DNA of 64,000 bases from Anodontia alba (GCA_964016985.1 OZ024827.1:77826335-77890334); one strand, 5' to 3'. Shown: positions 22,801 to 37,800, counted from the stretch's first letter. The notes: generated by a model not told the origin, from the letters alone. A program made the numbers and translations.

Positions 22801-25800
22801 AATAATTTCTTAAGTTAAGCTCAACCATAAGTTTTTAAACTCAGATTTCAAAAGAACATTTCACTTTTCACTTTTTGCTTTCACGAAAAAGTTGATTTTC
22901 CGCACTGAAACCAATCAATATGGTTCCATACTTCAAATGAAAAGTAAAACTGTTAATTTCAAATACACTGGAACCTCTTTATAAGACGATTCATTATAAC
23001 AAAGTTTCAGATAAAAGACTATTTAAAATAAGGCTGACTAATCAGAGCTTAAAAGATAATCGATTATAAGTCCTGCCATTGAGATCAATAATCGATTAGT
23101 AATCACTGAAGATTTGGTCACAATTTTACCTGTCTGTCTGAGCATGACTCTCACCATATGTTGTACTTTACTGTATGTATGTGATTTGACAGGCCTGAGC
23201 AAACAGTGTAGACCCAGATGAGATGCCGCAAATGCGGCATCTCATCAGGGTCTACACTCTTTGCCACTCATCCAGCTATTTTTAGACACAACATTGGGTA
23301 GTAAGTTGTATTTTTTCAAATTTTAGATTAAGTATGGTAAGGAGTTGAGGTGTCTGAATACTAAGGGTAAATAGGGTAACGTAAGAGACACAGAATTTTA
23401 AATAATGATCGATTATTAGCAAATCTGTAACGATAATCATTTTTGTGGAATTTATCGATCAATTAATCGATTACCCGATTAATTGTGCCAGCCTTAATTT
23501 AAAGGTGGATGAAACAGTGTTGTAACCAAACAAAAATGTATAGATTTTGGATATAAGACAATTTAAAGGTGGACGTAAAAGTGTTGTAGTCAAACAAAAA
23601 AGTATAGATTATATAGAAAAATAAAAGCACTGCACCATGCCCCGCCACTGCATATACATCAAGCAAGTCTTTCCCGAAATATTATCAACACTGATGCATG
23701 TACATGTGTTAATTTTGATTAAAATGTTCAACATGATTGTTTCCTTTTTTTAGTACTTATTAGAAATGACTATTTTCAATATCTACTATATGTTCAACGG
23801 GTTGCAACTCTTAAAGTAGGTTGATCAGAGAGTTACAGTTTTTATGTTCTGCATGTTGTCTCAAGGTGCTTTACATTTGTGAGAAATTTCATAATATCTT
23901 GAATGGTTTTCAACTTATAGAGCAGACATGAGTACATGGTAGAAATGGCTATTTTCAATGTTCAAAGGGCAATAACTCCAAAAGTAGGTAAATCAGTTTT
24001 GGATCAATTGTTCTGCACCTCGTTTCATAGTGCTTTACGTTTGTGTGAAGTTTCATGAAAATATCTTGAATGGTATCAGAGCTATGGAGTGGACACAAAT
24101 GATGGAAGCATTGACAGATGGATGGATGGACACTCAAAACTTTAAAGGGTATAACAATATCCTCGCCACTTTTTGAGGCGGGGCATAATAATTATTTACG
24201 GTCATTTTTCTAAATAATCTATATATTTTTGTTTGGATACAACAAGTTTGTTTTGCTAACAAGGTTTTTGCTTTGGATGCCTGCAATAGTCTTATAAAGA
24301 GGTTGCAGTGTACTGACTTTCAAACTTTAAATTTCATGTTAAAATTTCAGACCTTAACCTTTAACCTGTTGGACTTGAACAGCGGCAGACAAATATTAAA
24401 ATATTCTTCTTATCTTTCTTTTCAGGCAAACTGTCTCCTATATTCAAAGACAGAAAATCTGCATGAAATGTTGAATCCTATTTTCTGTGAAAGGTAAGAA
24501 AATATTATCAATCAGGGCCAAGTTGTTCAAAATTTAATGAAGTTGTTGCTAACACAACATTAAAATTTCTATCTTGTACTATGGCAAATACATTGATATT
24601 TTTTGCTGAAAAAATGCGAATGGTTTTTGCATTACTCACATTTTTGCAGCAAAAATACCTTAACTACAACAATTAACGAGTCTGTCATTAACTAGCTTGT
24701 TAAGCTAACAATGCTTTGAACAACTGGGCACAGGGTGTCTGCTGATTTTACCCAGATATCATTAAAGGTTAATGTACACATTAATGCTTAGCATGCTGGG
24801 AAAAAAAAAAAAACAGCAGATGACATTCTAATTTTTTTTTCCAGAAAATACGCTTTGACATTTGATGCAAATTGTCTCCTAAGGAAACAATATGCATGGA
24901 CTGTCAAAGTCTAATTTTTTAGATAAATATGAAAAATATTAAAGGTGTCATCTGCTGAATTTAACCACAGAGTGGTAAATGTTATTTTTAAGTTATTATT
25001 AGCCTGGCTCAGATGGTATTAATGTGAAAGCCAGCTTGTGTAGCTTTAGATAAGGCATTTTTTTTTTTCAACCAAAAAGTTGATATTTTTCTTATTTCTC
25101 CACAAAATCTTATGTTGTGGGTACTCATTAGAAGCACCTGGGGAAAGTGCTTCTTATTAGTACCCACAACATATAATTTTGTGGAGAAATAAGAAAAATA
25201 TTTACCTGATACACAATATTATCTAGAACAATGTGGCTTATGACTTGTCTGTTCATAGAAAGAAAATGTTGATTTGCCCATAGTGGGTGGTTTCAAGTAC
25301 CTGGTCTGGATGTGCAGCTTGTAAATCCTTTGGCCTAGACGTGTTATCATGGGACTGATTAGGAGGTGGTGGGGGTTGGGGAGGAGGTTTAGGAAGCTTA
25401 GGTTTTTTATCCTGAAAAAAAACATGCAATTCAATCAAATGATGAAACAAATATTATACTTGGCTGCTACCAATTCCTATCTAAAAATTTAATAATTATT
25501 CTATCATTTTAATTGATTTGTCACTTGCTAGTCATTACCAAATATATAGTGTAACTGTCTGCAGTACTTTACTGAAATGTTTCATATCTTTATTTTTGTA
25601 CCAAAGTAATATGTGACATCATTTTATTCCAAGGTAAACCCTCACTTTTCCACATTTAGTTTTATGATTCCCATCTTTTTTGATACCTTATCTGGGGCTA
25701 TGAATTTAATCTTTGTTTCTTACTTTAGCGGCACTTGGTGTTTGGACCATTCTTTGCAGGGAGCTGACTTTGCAGGATGAGTAGTCATGGAGCAATTTTG

Positions 25801-28800
25801 TTTGAGCACTGGCCAGTGCACTAATCATTGTTCTACCACATTCTGAAGTATTTACAAAGGAGATGATTCAAATGAAATGTTGTCCTTTTTTCATGGAAAA
25901 CAAAGAAAAAAATCATTTGTCATTAACATTTAACAGCTCTTCAGGTTTGCTGAGGGTAGACTATAAGTTACAAATATACAAACGATTTCACTTCTATACC
26001 AGTTTAAACAGGTCTACAATGAACAGGGTGTCTAAAAAGTTAATGAACTTTTTGTATGGTGTTCTTTGTTCTTGAATATCTTGCAACCAAAAATGAAACA
26101 TTCCCTCATAATGTATCCTAATTAGTAATCAATAATTTTATGTTAAAATATGGAACAGACGGTCTATTATCAGACACCTATAAGATATTGTTGTCACTGC
26201 TTTGCATATATAAGATTTCTGAAAATACATTTTGGGCCACAAAGTCTTCTGCAGAAATTTGAAGATGATATTTACACTATGACAGAACACTACTAAGTTC
26301 AGACTGCTTTATTTCTCTCCTCAGCATATTTTATAATTTGGTCTAAATTTTGAAAACAAAAATGCATTTGAAGACTCTGAAATTTGAGCAGTAAGCTGAA
26401 ATTCTGTGAAAACAATTAAAAGAGTAAATATTAAAATTTAAGGGTAGTAATCCTAGCAAAATCATCAGATAAAAATTACTGACATGTTTTGCATTTTGCA
26501 AACAAATGTGTTCAAAATGTGTGAAAATTTCATGGATATTTTTCCAAAAACAAAGGAATAATCCATTTATAAAAAGGTTCACCATTTTGGGACACCCTGT
26601 ATGCATATAAAAAAATAAATCTTGGAAAGACTTTTCATAACTCCAGATAAGGTACTTATTTCAACTAAAAACTGTTTCTATTTTCCTAATTTCCTCATAA
26701 AAACAGAGGTTGTAGTACTCATTGGAAGTGCCTCACCAAGGCACTTTTAATGAGCACCCACAGCATATGTGAGTTCATGGAGAATTAAGAAATATATTTT
26801 CCCCATACTCAATTTTATTTAGAGCTTTGACTTAACTAAGGAGCTGTTCTTATAATTATCTGACGGTTCAATGGAAAAGCCCAGAAGGGCAGAAATTTAT
26901 TTTGGCAATTTTGAAAATATAAATTAAGAACACTTAGTTAAATGGGCATACAGTGGGAGAAAAATATGTACACTTTCATCCCCAAGTTTCTAAAATGCAC
27001 TCTCCCATCTCTGAATCTGGACACATCCATTGTTGCAAATTGGGGATTCAGTCAAAAATCAATAGCAGAATTGCAAACAGTGTGGATCCTGATGAGATGG
27101 CTCATTACAAGCCATCTCATCTGGACCTACACTGTTTGCAAATGTAGCCATTTGGGTCTATAGGGCTGAAAGGGTTTATATGAATACATGGGGAAGAGAT
27201 TACAAATAGAAGGTATTACATGTATGTACTAGAGGGAGATTACACCATAAACTCATAAATAATGAAAAAGAAATCATAGTCTTTAATGATGAAAAATGTA
27301 AGGGAAATGGGAAATTATTTTCCTTTATATCAATACTTAGCATGCTTAGTAAAAATTTCATCAGATAACATTGTTTTATAAATATCATAAGTTTTTTGTC
27401 TGTTGAATTAACCCAGTGAGTGGTAAACATTAAAATGAAAGACCTCGGAAAAATGCTGATGATGAATTTGGTTACAGTGAAATGTTAATAATTAAAAAAC
27501 AATTAAATCCTTGTAGTTAAAATGTTAAGGAATCTATAAATTTATTATTAAAACAAAAAGGAAGCTTGTTATTTCAAATGCTCCAGATAATGTCACTTAC
27601 TTTTGTGCCAAAACACATACCAGAAGTAGTCATTCAAATCACCATAGTTGGATGACTATAATGAGTACGGTAAATGTCCTAAAATTTCGAATACCTTAAA
27701 AGTATCTGACAAAATGACATATGCAAAGGGTCTACACTGTTTGCCATTCCACTAAGCATTTTAACCCTTGTCCTGCTGAATAAATTAAGATGCCATGCCC
27801 ACTTCTAATTTTCAGCCAATCAGATTCCTTGATCCAGGTGATTGATGCAAATTCATAAACTTAATGACAAATAGTGCAGATCCAGATCAGTTGGCTTCTT
27901 CAGAAGCCAACTGATCTGGATCTACACTGTTTTCAAAGGCAGTGTATATCCGGGTCCAGCAGGACAAGGGTTAAGAGACAGCTGTGAAATAAAAGCAAAA
28001 TTTAAGCAAAAAAAAGCATGGAATAAAGTGTTTGAAATTTTAGGACATTTACCGTACCAAAAAAATGTGTTTTAAAGAAAGAATAACAAAATTAAATTAA
28101 ACTGTCATAAAATCACATTATCTGATGCTGCATTGTCGCTATTAACACTTGTCATGCTGAAAAAAATAAGTTGCCATGCCCACTTCAAATTTTCAGCCAA
28201 TCAGATTACTTGATCCAGATTGTCATTTTAAATGACAAGCAGTGCAGACCCAGATCAGCTGGCTTCTTAGAAGCCAACTGATCTGGATCTACACTGTTTG
28301 TAAAGGCAGGGCACATCCAGGTTCAGCAGGACTAGTGTTAAGTAAAGGTATTCAGAAGAAGAAAGGATGGAAGTTACCTCTTTACGGGTCACAATAATAG
28401 GAGGGAGGTGATCAAATGCAAGCTGCAACTCTCTCTTGATAACAGAGTTTTGTGCAAGATTCAGTGGACTCTGTCGCTTTCTATTCCGGATTCTAGGATC
28501 AGCTTCTGTATCTAGCAGGAACTTCACAATGCCCTCTACAAATAACAAATGTCACAACTCTACATGTAAATAAGAGGGGAATCCACATGAATAAGAAAAT
28601 ATCTATCATTTTTGCCCATGGAAACATAATTATGTTGTGGGAACTCATTGAAAGCACCTAATGAGTACTCATAACATATGTTTTCATGGAGAAATAAGAA
28701 AATGATCAACAGTTGTTGGCTGGATAATCTAGAACTAAGAATGATTGCAGATTTACTTATCATTTATTCAATGTTCTAATGCACTTGCATATGTAACACA

Positions 28801-31800
28801 ACGTCTGATCGGATAAAGTAAAAATTTTGCGACGGTATATTCTGTGATATAGTGTCGGAAATCCGATGTCATCATGCAACGTTGCTTCTCATTGGCTGGC
28901 ATTTGGTTTTACGCAGCTCACAACACTTATCGCTTTGTGCAAAAAGTACATTTTATCCACAGAAAAAAATGAATCAATGCATTAGAATAGGGAAAACTAC
29001 ATTCAAATTTGTCATTTGGGGCTGTAAATCGGCAGTTTTATGGTCGCAAATTACATTTTATGACGCGTCGCTGTAAAACAAAATTTTCGACCGTAAAACT
29101 GCCAGTTTACCTCCCCAAATGACAAATTTGAATGCAGTTATCCCGTAATTTACTTATTATTTATTCAACATTACAGTAGACTCTCGTTATCTCGACCTCG
29201 CTTATCTCGAATAACCGCTTATCTCGAAGTGAAAATCTGGTCCCTGCTTAAAAATGAAAATCTAATAACAGGTAACAAAATATTGTGGAAAAGAGGAGAA
29301 ATTGCTCTCCTCTTTTCCACAATATTTTCAACATATGTCTAACTTCAAGAGTCCAATTACATCTACATTTGTTAAATGCGGTTGTTCGATTTATTTTTTC
29401 CTCAAGTCTGCAAATCTGATATGTTGAAGTACGGATATCTCGAAGTATTTTTGAGAGTCCCTTGGAGTTCGAGATTACGAGAGTCGACTGTACCTACAAA
29501 GCTTCAGGTAAGTAGAGTAATCAGATCTATTTTTTTTTTTTTCCCACTGAAGTATCTTATTATTAGACTAATTTTAGGAAGAGAATACTAATGAGATGTT
29601 TTCTCAGAGAAGCATATGAAAAAATCATCAAATCCTATAAGAATGTGTCCATATCACAATAAAAAAAACCAAAAAACGTTCCAATATTTTTATCTTTCAA
29701 AGAAAAAAAAAAACAAAAAAAAAAAACAATAATTTATTAGAATCTTTAAAGAAAAACCTAAGCTTACAAGAAGGTTCCTAGTTAACATGAACATTTTAGC
29801 ACAAGCTAAAAGTAAAGGCCTGGTGTCAGATAATATTTAGAACCATATAACATTTTGACCCATGGGTCAGAAAATTGCTATCATATTTTGACATGACACC
29901 AGATCAGCTTCTGCCTCAGCATGGCTAACCAGGGCCTTCACTATACCCAGAATATGTTAAATCTACAAAATCTAAAGGAAGAATAGGAAGGATCTTGGCA
30001 GCCTGCATTGATCCCAGAGCACAGGACAAGGCATATTTTTTTTTCCAACAAAAAGTATAAATACATGACTTTTTGTATGTCTAATTTCTCCATAAAAATA
30101 AGAAAAAAACTGAATTAGCCTAAAATGTGGTAAAAGTTTAAATATTTTTCCTATCTATAAACAAAAGTGCATGATGTTGGTACTCATTATTTGTTTGTTT
30201 GATTTGGGCTTAATGTCGCTTTCAACAATCTTTCAGTCATATCGTGACGGTGTCTGGATGTGGCAGGGAGCTCACTGGTCACTTTCAGAGTGCTGCCTCA
30301 ATAAAATATCATGCCCCAGACACTTTGACACGATATTCCACCTAGTCACATTAGACAGACACTAAGCTGACCAGTTCTAGCTCTACTTTCTTAATGCTAG
30401 CGCAAAGCACAAAAACAGCTAGAACCTTTTTTGAAGTCTTTGGCATGACCCGGCTGGGGACTGAACCCGTAACCTCCCAGTCACAAAGTGGACGCTCTAC
30501 CACTAAGCTACTGTGCTGGCACATGGTACTCATTACCAGTGCCTCACCAAGGCACCTGTAATGAGTACCCATAGCACACGAGTTCAAGGAGAAAAAATAA
30601 TTAAAAAAATGTCAATACCTTTTTTGTATGAAAACAGCATTTTTTCCGGAGTTATGCAAAAATACATTAACTACTGTGCTGTTGAACTTTGGCATACTCA
30701 GTGTCCGACTGACTTAAATATATACATGTGTACATGTACAAGCTTTCTAAAGACAGAAAATTAACTTATGACATTTAACCACATCAGCCAGTGAATCGAA
30801 GTCTGATAAATATTTAGGCCGATCAATCATACAAACTTTCTGATTGACCGAGTTGAGGTTTTTATAGCCTAATCAACCAATTTGGGTTATGTCCAGCCAG
30901 TGAGTTCACACTTTTACCATAGCTACAGATAAGAGGGGGTATCCACATAATATTTTTCTTATTTCTCGACAAATACATATGTTGTGGGTACTCATTAGAA
31001 GCGCCTTGCTGAGGCACTTCTAATGAGTACCACAACATTTGTTTTTATTGAGAAATAAGAAAGATATCAGCATTTTTCAGATGAAAAAAGCACCTTATCT
31101 GTTGCTATGTTTTACTGGGTAGGCTTAGTCCACTAAGCGGTTACCCAGTGCTTTTGTTTATTCTTTTGCCAGAAAATGACAACTGCCCTCTTAATTCAGT
31201 GGAAGAGGGAGAGAATGACCACAGAAAATATTTCATAATCCATCTCCAGACCAGGCGGAGATCGAATCTGCGACCTCTTGATCACCAGTTGGATGCACAT
31301 CCCATTCAACCACCGAGGCTAGCATAGAAGCTTTCAGATCCCAAATTAGGTTAGTGATCAATGTAGATTTTGATCAGACTGCGCAAATGTGTGGGCTGTC
31401 TGGGTCTGCACTGTTTGCATATTGCTATTTGCAGAAGCATACTTATGTAGTTTAACACTGCATACTGGGTAAAATTTTCGGCAGACAACATTTTGAAATA
31501 TTTTTCTTATTTTTCCCAGAAAATAGGCTTTGATATTTCCTGCAAATTGTCTTCATAATTCATGCAAACTGTCTCCAAAATAGGTTTTGACAAGGAGACA
31601 GTTTGCATTAAATATCACAGCCAATTTTTTTGAAAAAAAAAAAGATATTGATGTCATCTGTTGAATTAGCCCAGAGAATGGTAATGGTTAATATTCTTAC
31701 AATCCAAAAGAAAACAATAAACAAACAAAATAAAATACAAAACAAGAGCTGTCGTAGGACAGCGTAGCTCGCCTGCTGGGTACATTTTATATTGTAACAT

Positions 31801-34800
31801 TTTTATCATTAAGCCATATAATATAGGTCACACTGACCTAGATGTATTTGTATGTAAATCATTTTGTCACATAGATATAATAATCCAGGTATGACAATTC
31901 TCCATGAAATAGTAATAAAAATAAAAGGCAAAATCACTGAAGCATGAAATATAGGTCACAATGACCTAGATATAGTAAGTGGTCATTCATTGGGTCACAT
32001 GGAACTAATATCCCAGGTGTGACATTTATCCAACAAATAGTATTCAAGATATAAGGCAAAATCAGTGAACCATGAAATATAGGTCACACCAACAGAGATA
32101 TATTTTGATGTCAATAATCGGGTCACAAGGAACTAATATCCCAGGTGTGACATTTATCCAACAAATAGTATTCAAGATATAAGGCAAAATCACTGAACCA
32201 TGAAATATAGGTCACAATGACCTAGATATAGTAAGAGGTCATTCATTGGGTCACATGGAAGTAATATCCCAGGTGTGACATTTATCCAACAAATAGTATT
32301 CAAGATATAAGGCAAAATCACTGGACCGTGAAATCTAGGTGACCTGGAACGTAAAATGTAGGTCACCATGACCTTCACTCTCTTACACTTAAACCGATGT
32401 CACATAGTTAGCTGATGTATAACCAGTTGTGTCTATAACCTGTAGCATATAAGATTTTACAAATGTGTCCTAGATTTTGACCCCTAGCCCCACTCCAAGG
32501 CCCACCCTGACGTATGAACCCAGGGGTATGTTCTTTTGGAATCTCAGAAGACTCCTCCAGGTACCCAAATTCTAAAATGCTCTATGAGGAGTGAAAGTCA
32601 AGATATAAGAATTTGAAAAATTTTAACACAGTATTACAAAGGTGTCCTAGATTCTGACCCCTAGCCCCACCCAGGGGCATGAACCCAGGGGTTTATTCTC
32701 TTGGAATCTCAGAAGACCCTCCAAGGTACCTAAGTTCCAAATTTGATGCCTCTGTGAGGAGTGACTGTTGAGATATAAGCATTTGAAAAACTTTAACGCA
32801 GTGTGACGGGAACGGGAACGGGAACGCAAATGCAAATGCAAACGCGGACGACCGGGGTGACTACAATAGCTCTCATTGTACTTCGTACAGGCGAGCTAAA
32901 AAAAACAAAAAAAAACAAGAGGCCCACAGGCCATGGCTCGCTCAACTGAGTGACATAAACACTGCAGATATGCAGATGTTATGCAACATTTTTCCAATCC
33001 TATCATCACAACAGTAGGATCAATGCGAAATTTGGGGGAAATTGGCTAAACGGTTTCTGAAGAATCATGATTTTAAACAGCACAATGGCAGGGAAATATA
33101 ATAAATATAAACAAGATGACGGCCATCTTAGATTTCCAATCAGAACAATTTTAACTACTGTTGATCTACAAGTCACTTCGATACTTTCAATATAAATTTA
33201 CATGGCCCATACAAATGCATGGGGAAGCAAATTTGACCTTGGAGGTAAAAAGGTCAAATGTCAACATAGAACCCTCATTTTAGCAATTTTGGTAGATCTC
33301 CTGTCCCCCATAATTTGGGCAAAGATTAGGTCCCAGGGCTTATTTGGTTCTGGAGAAGTAGATTTTTACCATATATGGGCATGGCAGCCGTTTTGATCAA
33401 TGGACCGTGCCCATTTTAGCAATCTTTCATTCTCCTGCCCAAGGAGGCTCCACATGAAATTTGAGCAACACTGGCCCAGAGGCTTCAGAGGAAAAATCAT
33501 TTGAAATTATTACCATTTTTTCCATACAAATGTATGGGGCCCATACAAATGCATACAGAAGCAAACTTGACCTCGCCGTAAAAAGGTCAAATGCCAATGT
33601 ATGACAATTATTTTAGCAACTTTGGCAGACCTCCCGTTCCCGATGATATATGCAAAGATTCAGCCACAAGGCATCCTCGGTTTTGGAGAAGAAGATTTTT
33701 AAAGGTTTTTTCCCATACAAAGGCATAGGGAAGCAAACTTGACCTTGCCGTAAAAAGGTCAAATGTCAATGTACGACCATTATTTTAGCAACTTTGGTAG
33801 ACCCCCCCGTATCCAATGATTTATGCAAAGATTCATCCCAAGGCATCCTAGGTTCTGGAGATGAAGATTTTTAAAGGTTTTTACCATATATGGGCATGGC
33901 GGCCATCTTGGTCAACTAACCGCGACCATTTTAGCAATTTTTCATACCCTCAACCTAAGGAGGCTCCATATGAAATTTGAGCAAAATTGGCCCAGAGGCT
34001 CCAGAGGAGAAGTCGTTTGAAATTCTGAACATTTTTTTCCCACACAAATGCATAAGGAAGCAAAATTGACCTTACCCTAAATAGGTCAAATGTCAATGTA
34101 CGACCATTATTTTAGCAACTTTGGTAGACCTCCCGTTTCCAATGATATATGCAAAGATTCAGCCACAAGGCATCTTCGGTTTTGGAGAAGAAGATTTTTA
34201 AAGGTTTTTCCCATACAAATGCAGAGGCTCCAGAGGAGAAGTCGTTTGAAATTCTGAACTTTTTTTTCCCGCACAAATGCATAAGGAAGCAAAATTGACC
34301 TTACCCTAAATAGGTCAAATGTCAATGTACGACCATTATTTTAGCAAATTTGGTAGACCTCCCGTTTCCAATAATATATGCAAAGATTCAGCCACAAGGC
34401 ATCTTTGGTTTTGGAGAAGAAGATTTTTAAAGGTTTTTCCCATACAAATGCATAGGGAAGCAAACTTGACCTTGCCGTAAAAAGGTCAAATGTCAATATA
34501 CAACCTTTATTTTAGCAATTTTGGTAGATCCCCCATCCCCGATGATTTAAGCAAAGATTCAGCCCCAAGGCATCCTCGGGTCTGGAGAAGAGATTTTTAA
34601 AGGTTTTTTCCCATATATGGGCATGGCGGCCATCTTGGTCAACGAGCCGCGACCAGTTTAGCAATCTTTCACACCCCCAATCTAAGGAGGCTCCATATGA
34701 AATTTGAGCAAAATTGGCTCAGAGGCTCCAGAGGAGAAGTCATTTGATATTCTGAACATTTTTCCCATACAAATGCACATGGAAGCAAAATTGACCTTAC

Positions 34801-37800
34801 CATAAAAAGGTCAAATGTCAATGTACGACCATATTTTAGCACTTTGGTAGACCTCCAGTTTCCGATGATATATGCAAAGATTCAGCCACAAGGCATCCTC
34901 GGTCTTGGAGAAGAAGATTTTTAAAGGTTTTTCCCATACAAATACATCGGGAAGCAAAATTGACCTTGCCGTAAAAAGGTCAAATGTCAATATACAACCT
35001 TTATTTTAGCAATTTTGGTAGACCTCCCATCCCCCATGACTTATGCAAAGATTCAGCCCCAAGGCATCCTCAGTTCTGGAGAAGAAGATTTTTAAAGGTT
35101 TTTACCATATATGGGCTTGGCGGCCATCTTGGTCAACGGACCGCGACCATTTTAGCAATTTTTCATTCCCCCAACCTAAGGAGGCTCCAACTAAAATTTG
35201 AGCAAAATTGGTTCAAGGGCTTCAGAGGAGAAGTCCTTTGAAAATGTTAACGGACAGACGGATGCACGGACGGATGCACACACGGACTGACGGACGAATG
35301 ATGGATGGAAACTGATCACAATAGCTCATCCTGAGCATAGCTCAGGTGAGCTAACAAGAATTACATTTTGAAATATTTTCTTTTCCCCACAGAAAATTGG
35401 CTTTGAAATTTCATGGAAGTTTTCTCCAAAGGAGGCAATTTTTCAAAGTAACACAATTTGCATGAAATATCAAAGCCTATTTTCAAGGAAAAATAAGAAA
35501 AATGTTGAGCTGTTGTCTGCTGAATTTAGCCTAGAGAGTGGTAAAGGTCAACACATTTAACCAAAAAACATACCATATCCCCATTTGGAAGCCAGATGAA
35601 GTGGGGTATTTCCCATGTCATTCTGAGCATTCACATTGAGACGATTCTTCAAGATGTCCAAGAACAAAATTGCTTTTACACACTGCAATACAAGTATAAG
35701 CTTTGCGAAAAAGACTGATTAGTTAACGTTTAGCACTCTGGGTAAAAATTTCAGCAGATGACATTTTGAAGTATATTTTTTTTCCTTATTTTGCCCAGAA
35801 AACAGGTTTTGACATTTTATGCAAATTGTCTACAAAGGAGACAATTTGCATGAAATGTCAAATCCTGTACGGAGACAATTTGCATGAAATGTCAAATCCT
35901 GTTTTCTGGGAAAAATAAGAAAAATATTTTTTGCTGAATCCGCCCAGAGTGGTAAAATTTAAATGAGAATATCTTCAACGCTGAAGAAATGGCAAGACAG
36001 GTTCACACTTGGTCTACCACTTTTGCATAGGCATTAAGTTCATATACATCTTCATGGTCTAGCAGGTAGATCAATTGACTTTGTATCATGGTGTCTTGGG
36101 TTTGAATCCTCCTGGATCATTGGATCATGATTGTGACATGCTTCATTGCGCAGAGCCTGTCATTAGTTTTTTTCCATCATCTCAATGTTATTGAAATGCT
36201 GTTTAATAAGAATGAGACATTTTCTATTTTCTTCTTCAGGTATTGTATATGTATTCTGAAGGAGAAGCCAACTGATCTGGATCTGCACTGTTTGTCATTT
36301 AGTATGTGAATTTGTATCAACAACATAAATAAAGAAATCTGATTGGCTGACAATTAGAAGTGGGCATAGCACGTTAATTTATTCAGCAAGACAAGGGCTG
36401 ATATAAGTAAAGCAACTAAGACTATTAATCAGATAATCGATTAATTGATCGATAAATTTCGCAAAAATGATTATCATTACTGATTTGCTAATAATCAATC
36501 ATTTGATTTCTGTGTTTGTTACTTTACCATATTTACCCTTAGTATTCAGACATCTCACCATACTTAATCTAAAATTTGAACAAGTACAGTTTACTACCCA
36601 CTGTTGTGTCTGAAAAAAGCTGGATGAGTGGCAAACAATGTAGACCTTGATGAGATGCCGTGTTTGCGGCATCTCATCAGGGTCTATACTGTTTGCTCAG
36701 GCCTGTCTGACCAAATACATACAATAAAGTATAACATATGGTATATGTAAGAGTCATGCTCAGACAAGTAAAATTATGACCATATCTTCAGTGATTACTA
36801 ATAGATTATCAGTCACAAGGGTGGGACTGATAATCGATTATCTTTTCAGCTCCGATTAGCATGTCTTAAAAGCAGCTTACATCCTCATGTCCATTCATGG
36901 CACACATATGGAGAGGTGTGTTGCCTTCATTGTCCACTGAACTGATATCTGATCCAAAATGTACCAGCAAGAGCTGTAAATATAACAGAAAAATGATTAT
37001 TACACCAAGATAATGCAATAATCTCTTAGCTGTAAATATCATGGAAAAATGATTATTATTATTATTATATAGCAATAAATATTCAACGATAAAAAATGTG
37101 CTTCAAAATCTGATGCAAAAGCCTGCAGGATATCATTTGATATTGGCATGCTTACTTGAATGCCTTCGAATGCTACCATTACATGATATTGCTTTTGATG
37201 ACGTCTTAGGGCAATGACATTAAGACAAATTTTGCATGCATTTTTGCAGGCTCTGAATTTTAGATAACTGATGGATTGATTGAGTTGAAATTTTAGGGCC
37301 CATTCAAACCATTAGGGTCATGTCGAGCCAGTCAGTCTACCTAGCCACACTTTTTCATGGGCAGGCTTAGTCCTCTAGCGGTTGACCAGTGTTTGTGCAT
37401 ATTCTTTCACCAGAAACTGACAACTGCCCTTCTTGAATCAGTAAAAGGGAGAGAATGACCGTAGAAAATTTTGTTTCATGATCAATCTCCAGGAAAGCAT
37501 GTTGCGGGACCTGTCAGGGATCAAACCCGCTGCCTCCTGGTCACCAGTCGGACAGGCATCCTACTGAGCCACCGAGGCCAGCAAATTTTTGATAACTAAA
37601 AAAAAATTTGTAAAACATTATGCTCTAAACTATACCCTTGTTGATACAAAAATGCCAAAGCTGAAAAGGGACATAACCCTGACAAAATCTTTTTTTTCTC
37701 TTCTCAAAAGCTAATCAGGTGATCTACTCATCAAGTTTCAAGACCCTAGCTAAAATATTTTCTGTGACTGACAAGATTTCATTGTAAGTTTTTTTTACAA

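Noticed and set aside
25253..25450. Separate proline-rich small gene
   Set aside because: The frame with DKKPKLPKPPPQ is bounded by good splice sites in the right phase and fits as exon v14.
31825..32374. A demonstrated estrogen-responsive enhancer
   Set aside because: Only motif matches are visible, and repetition of the unit explains the multiple sites; function is not claimed.
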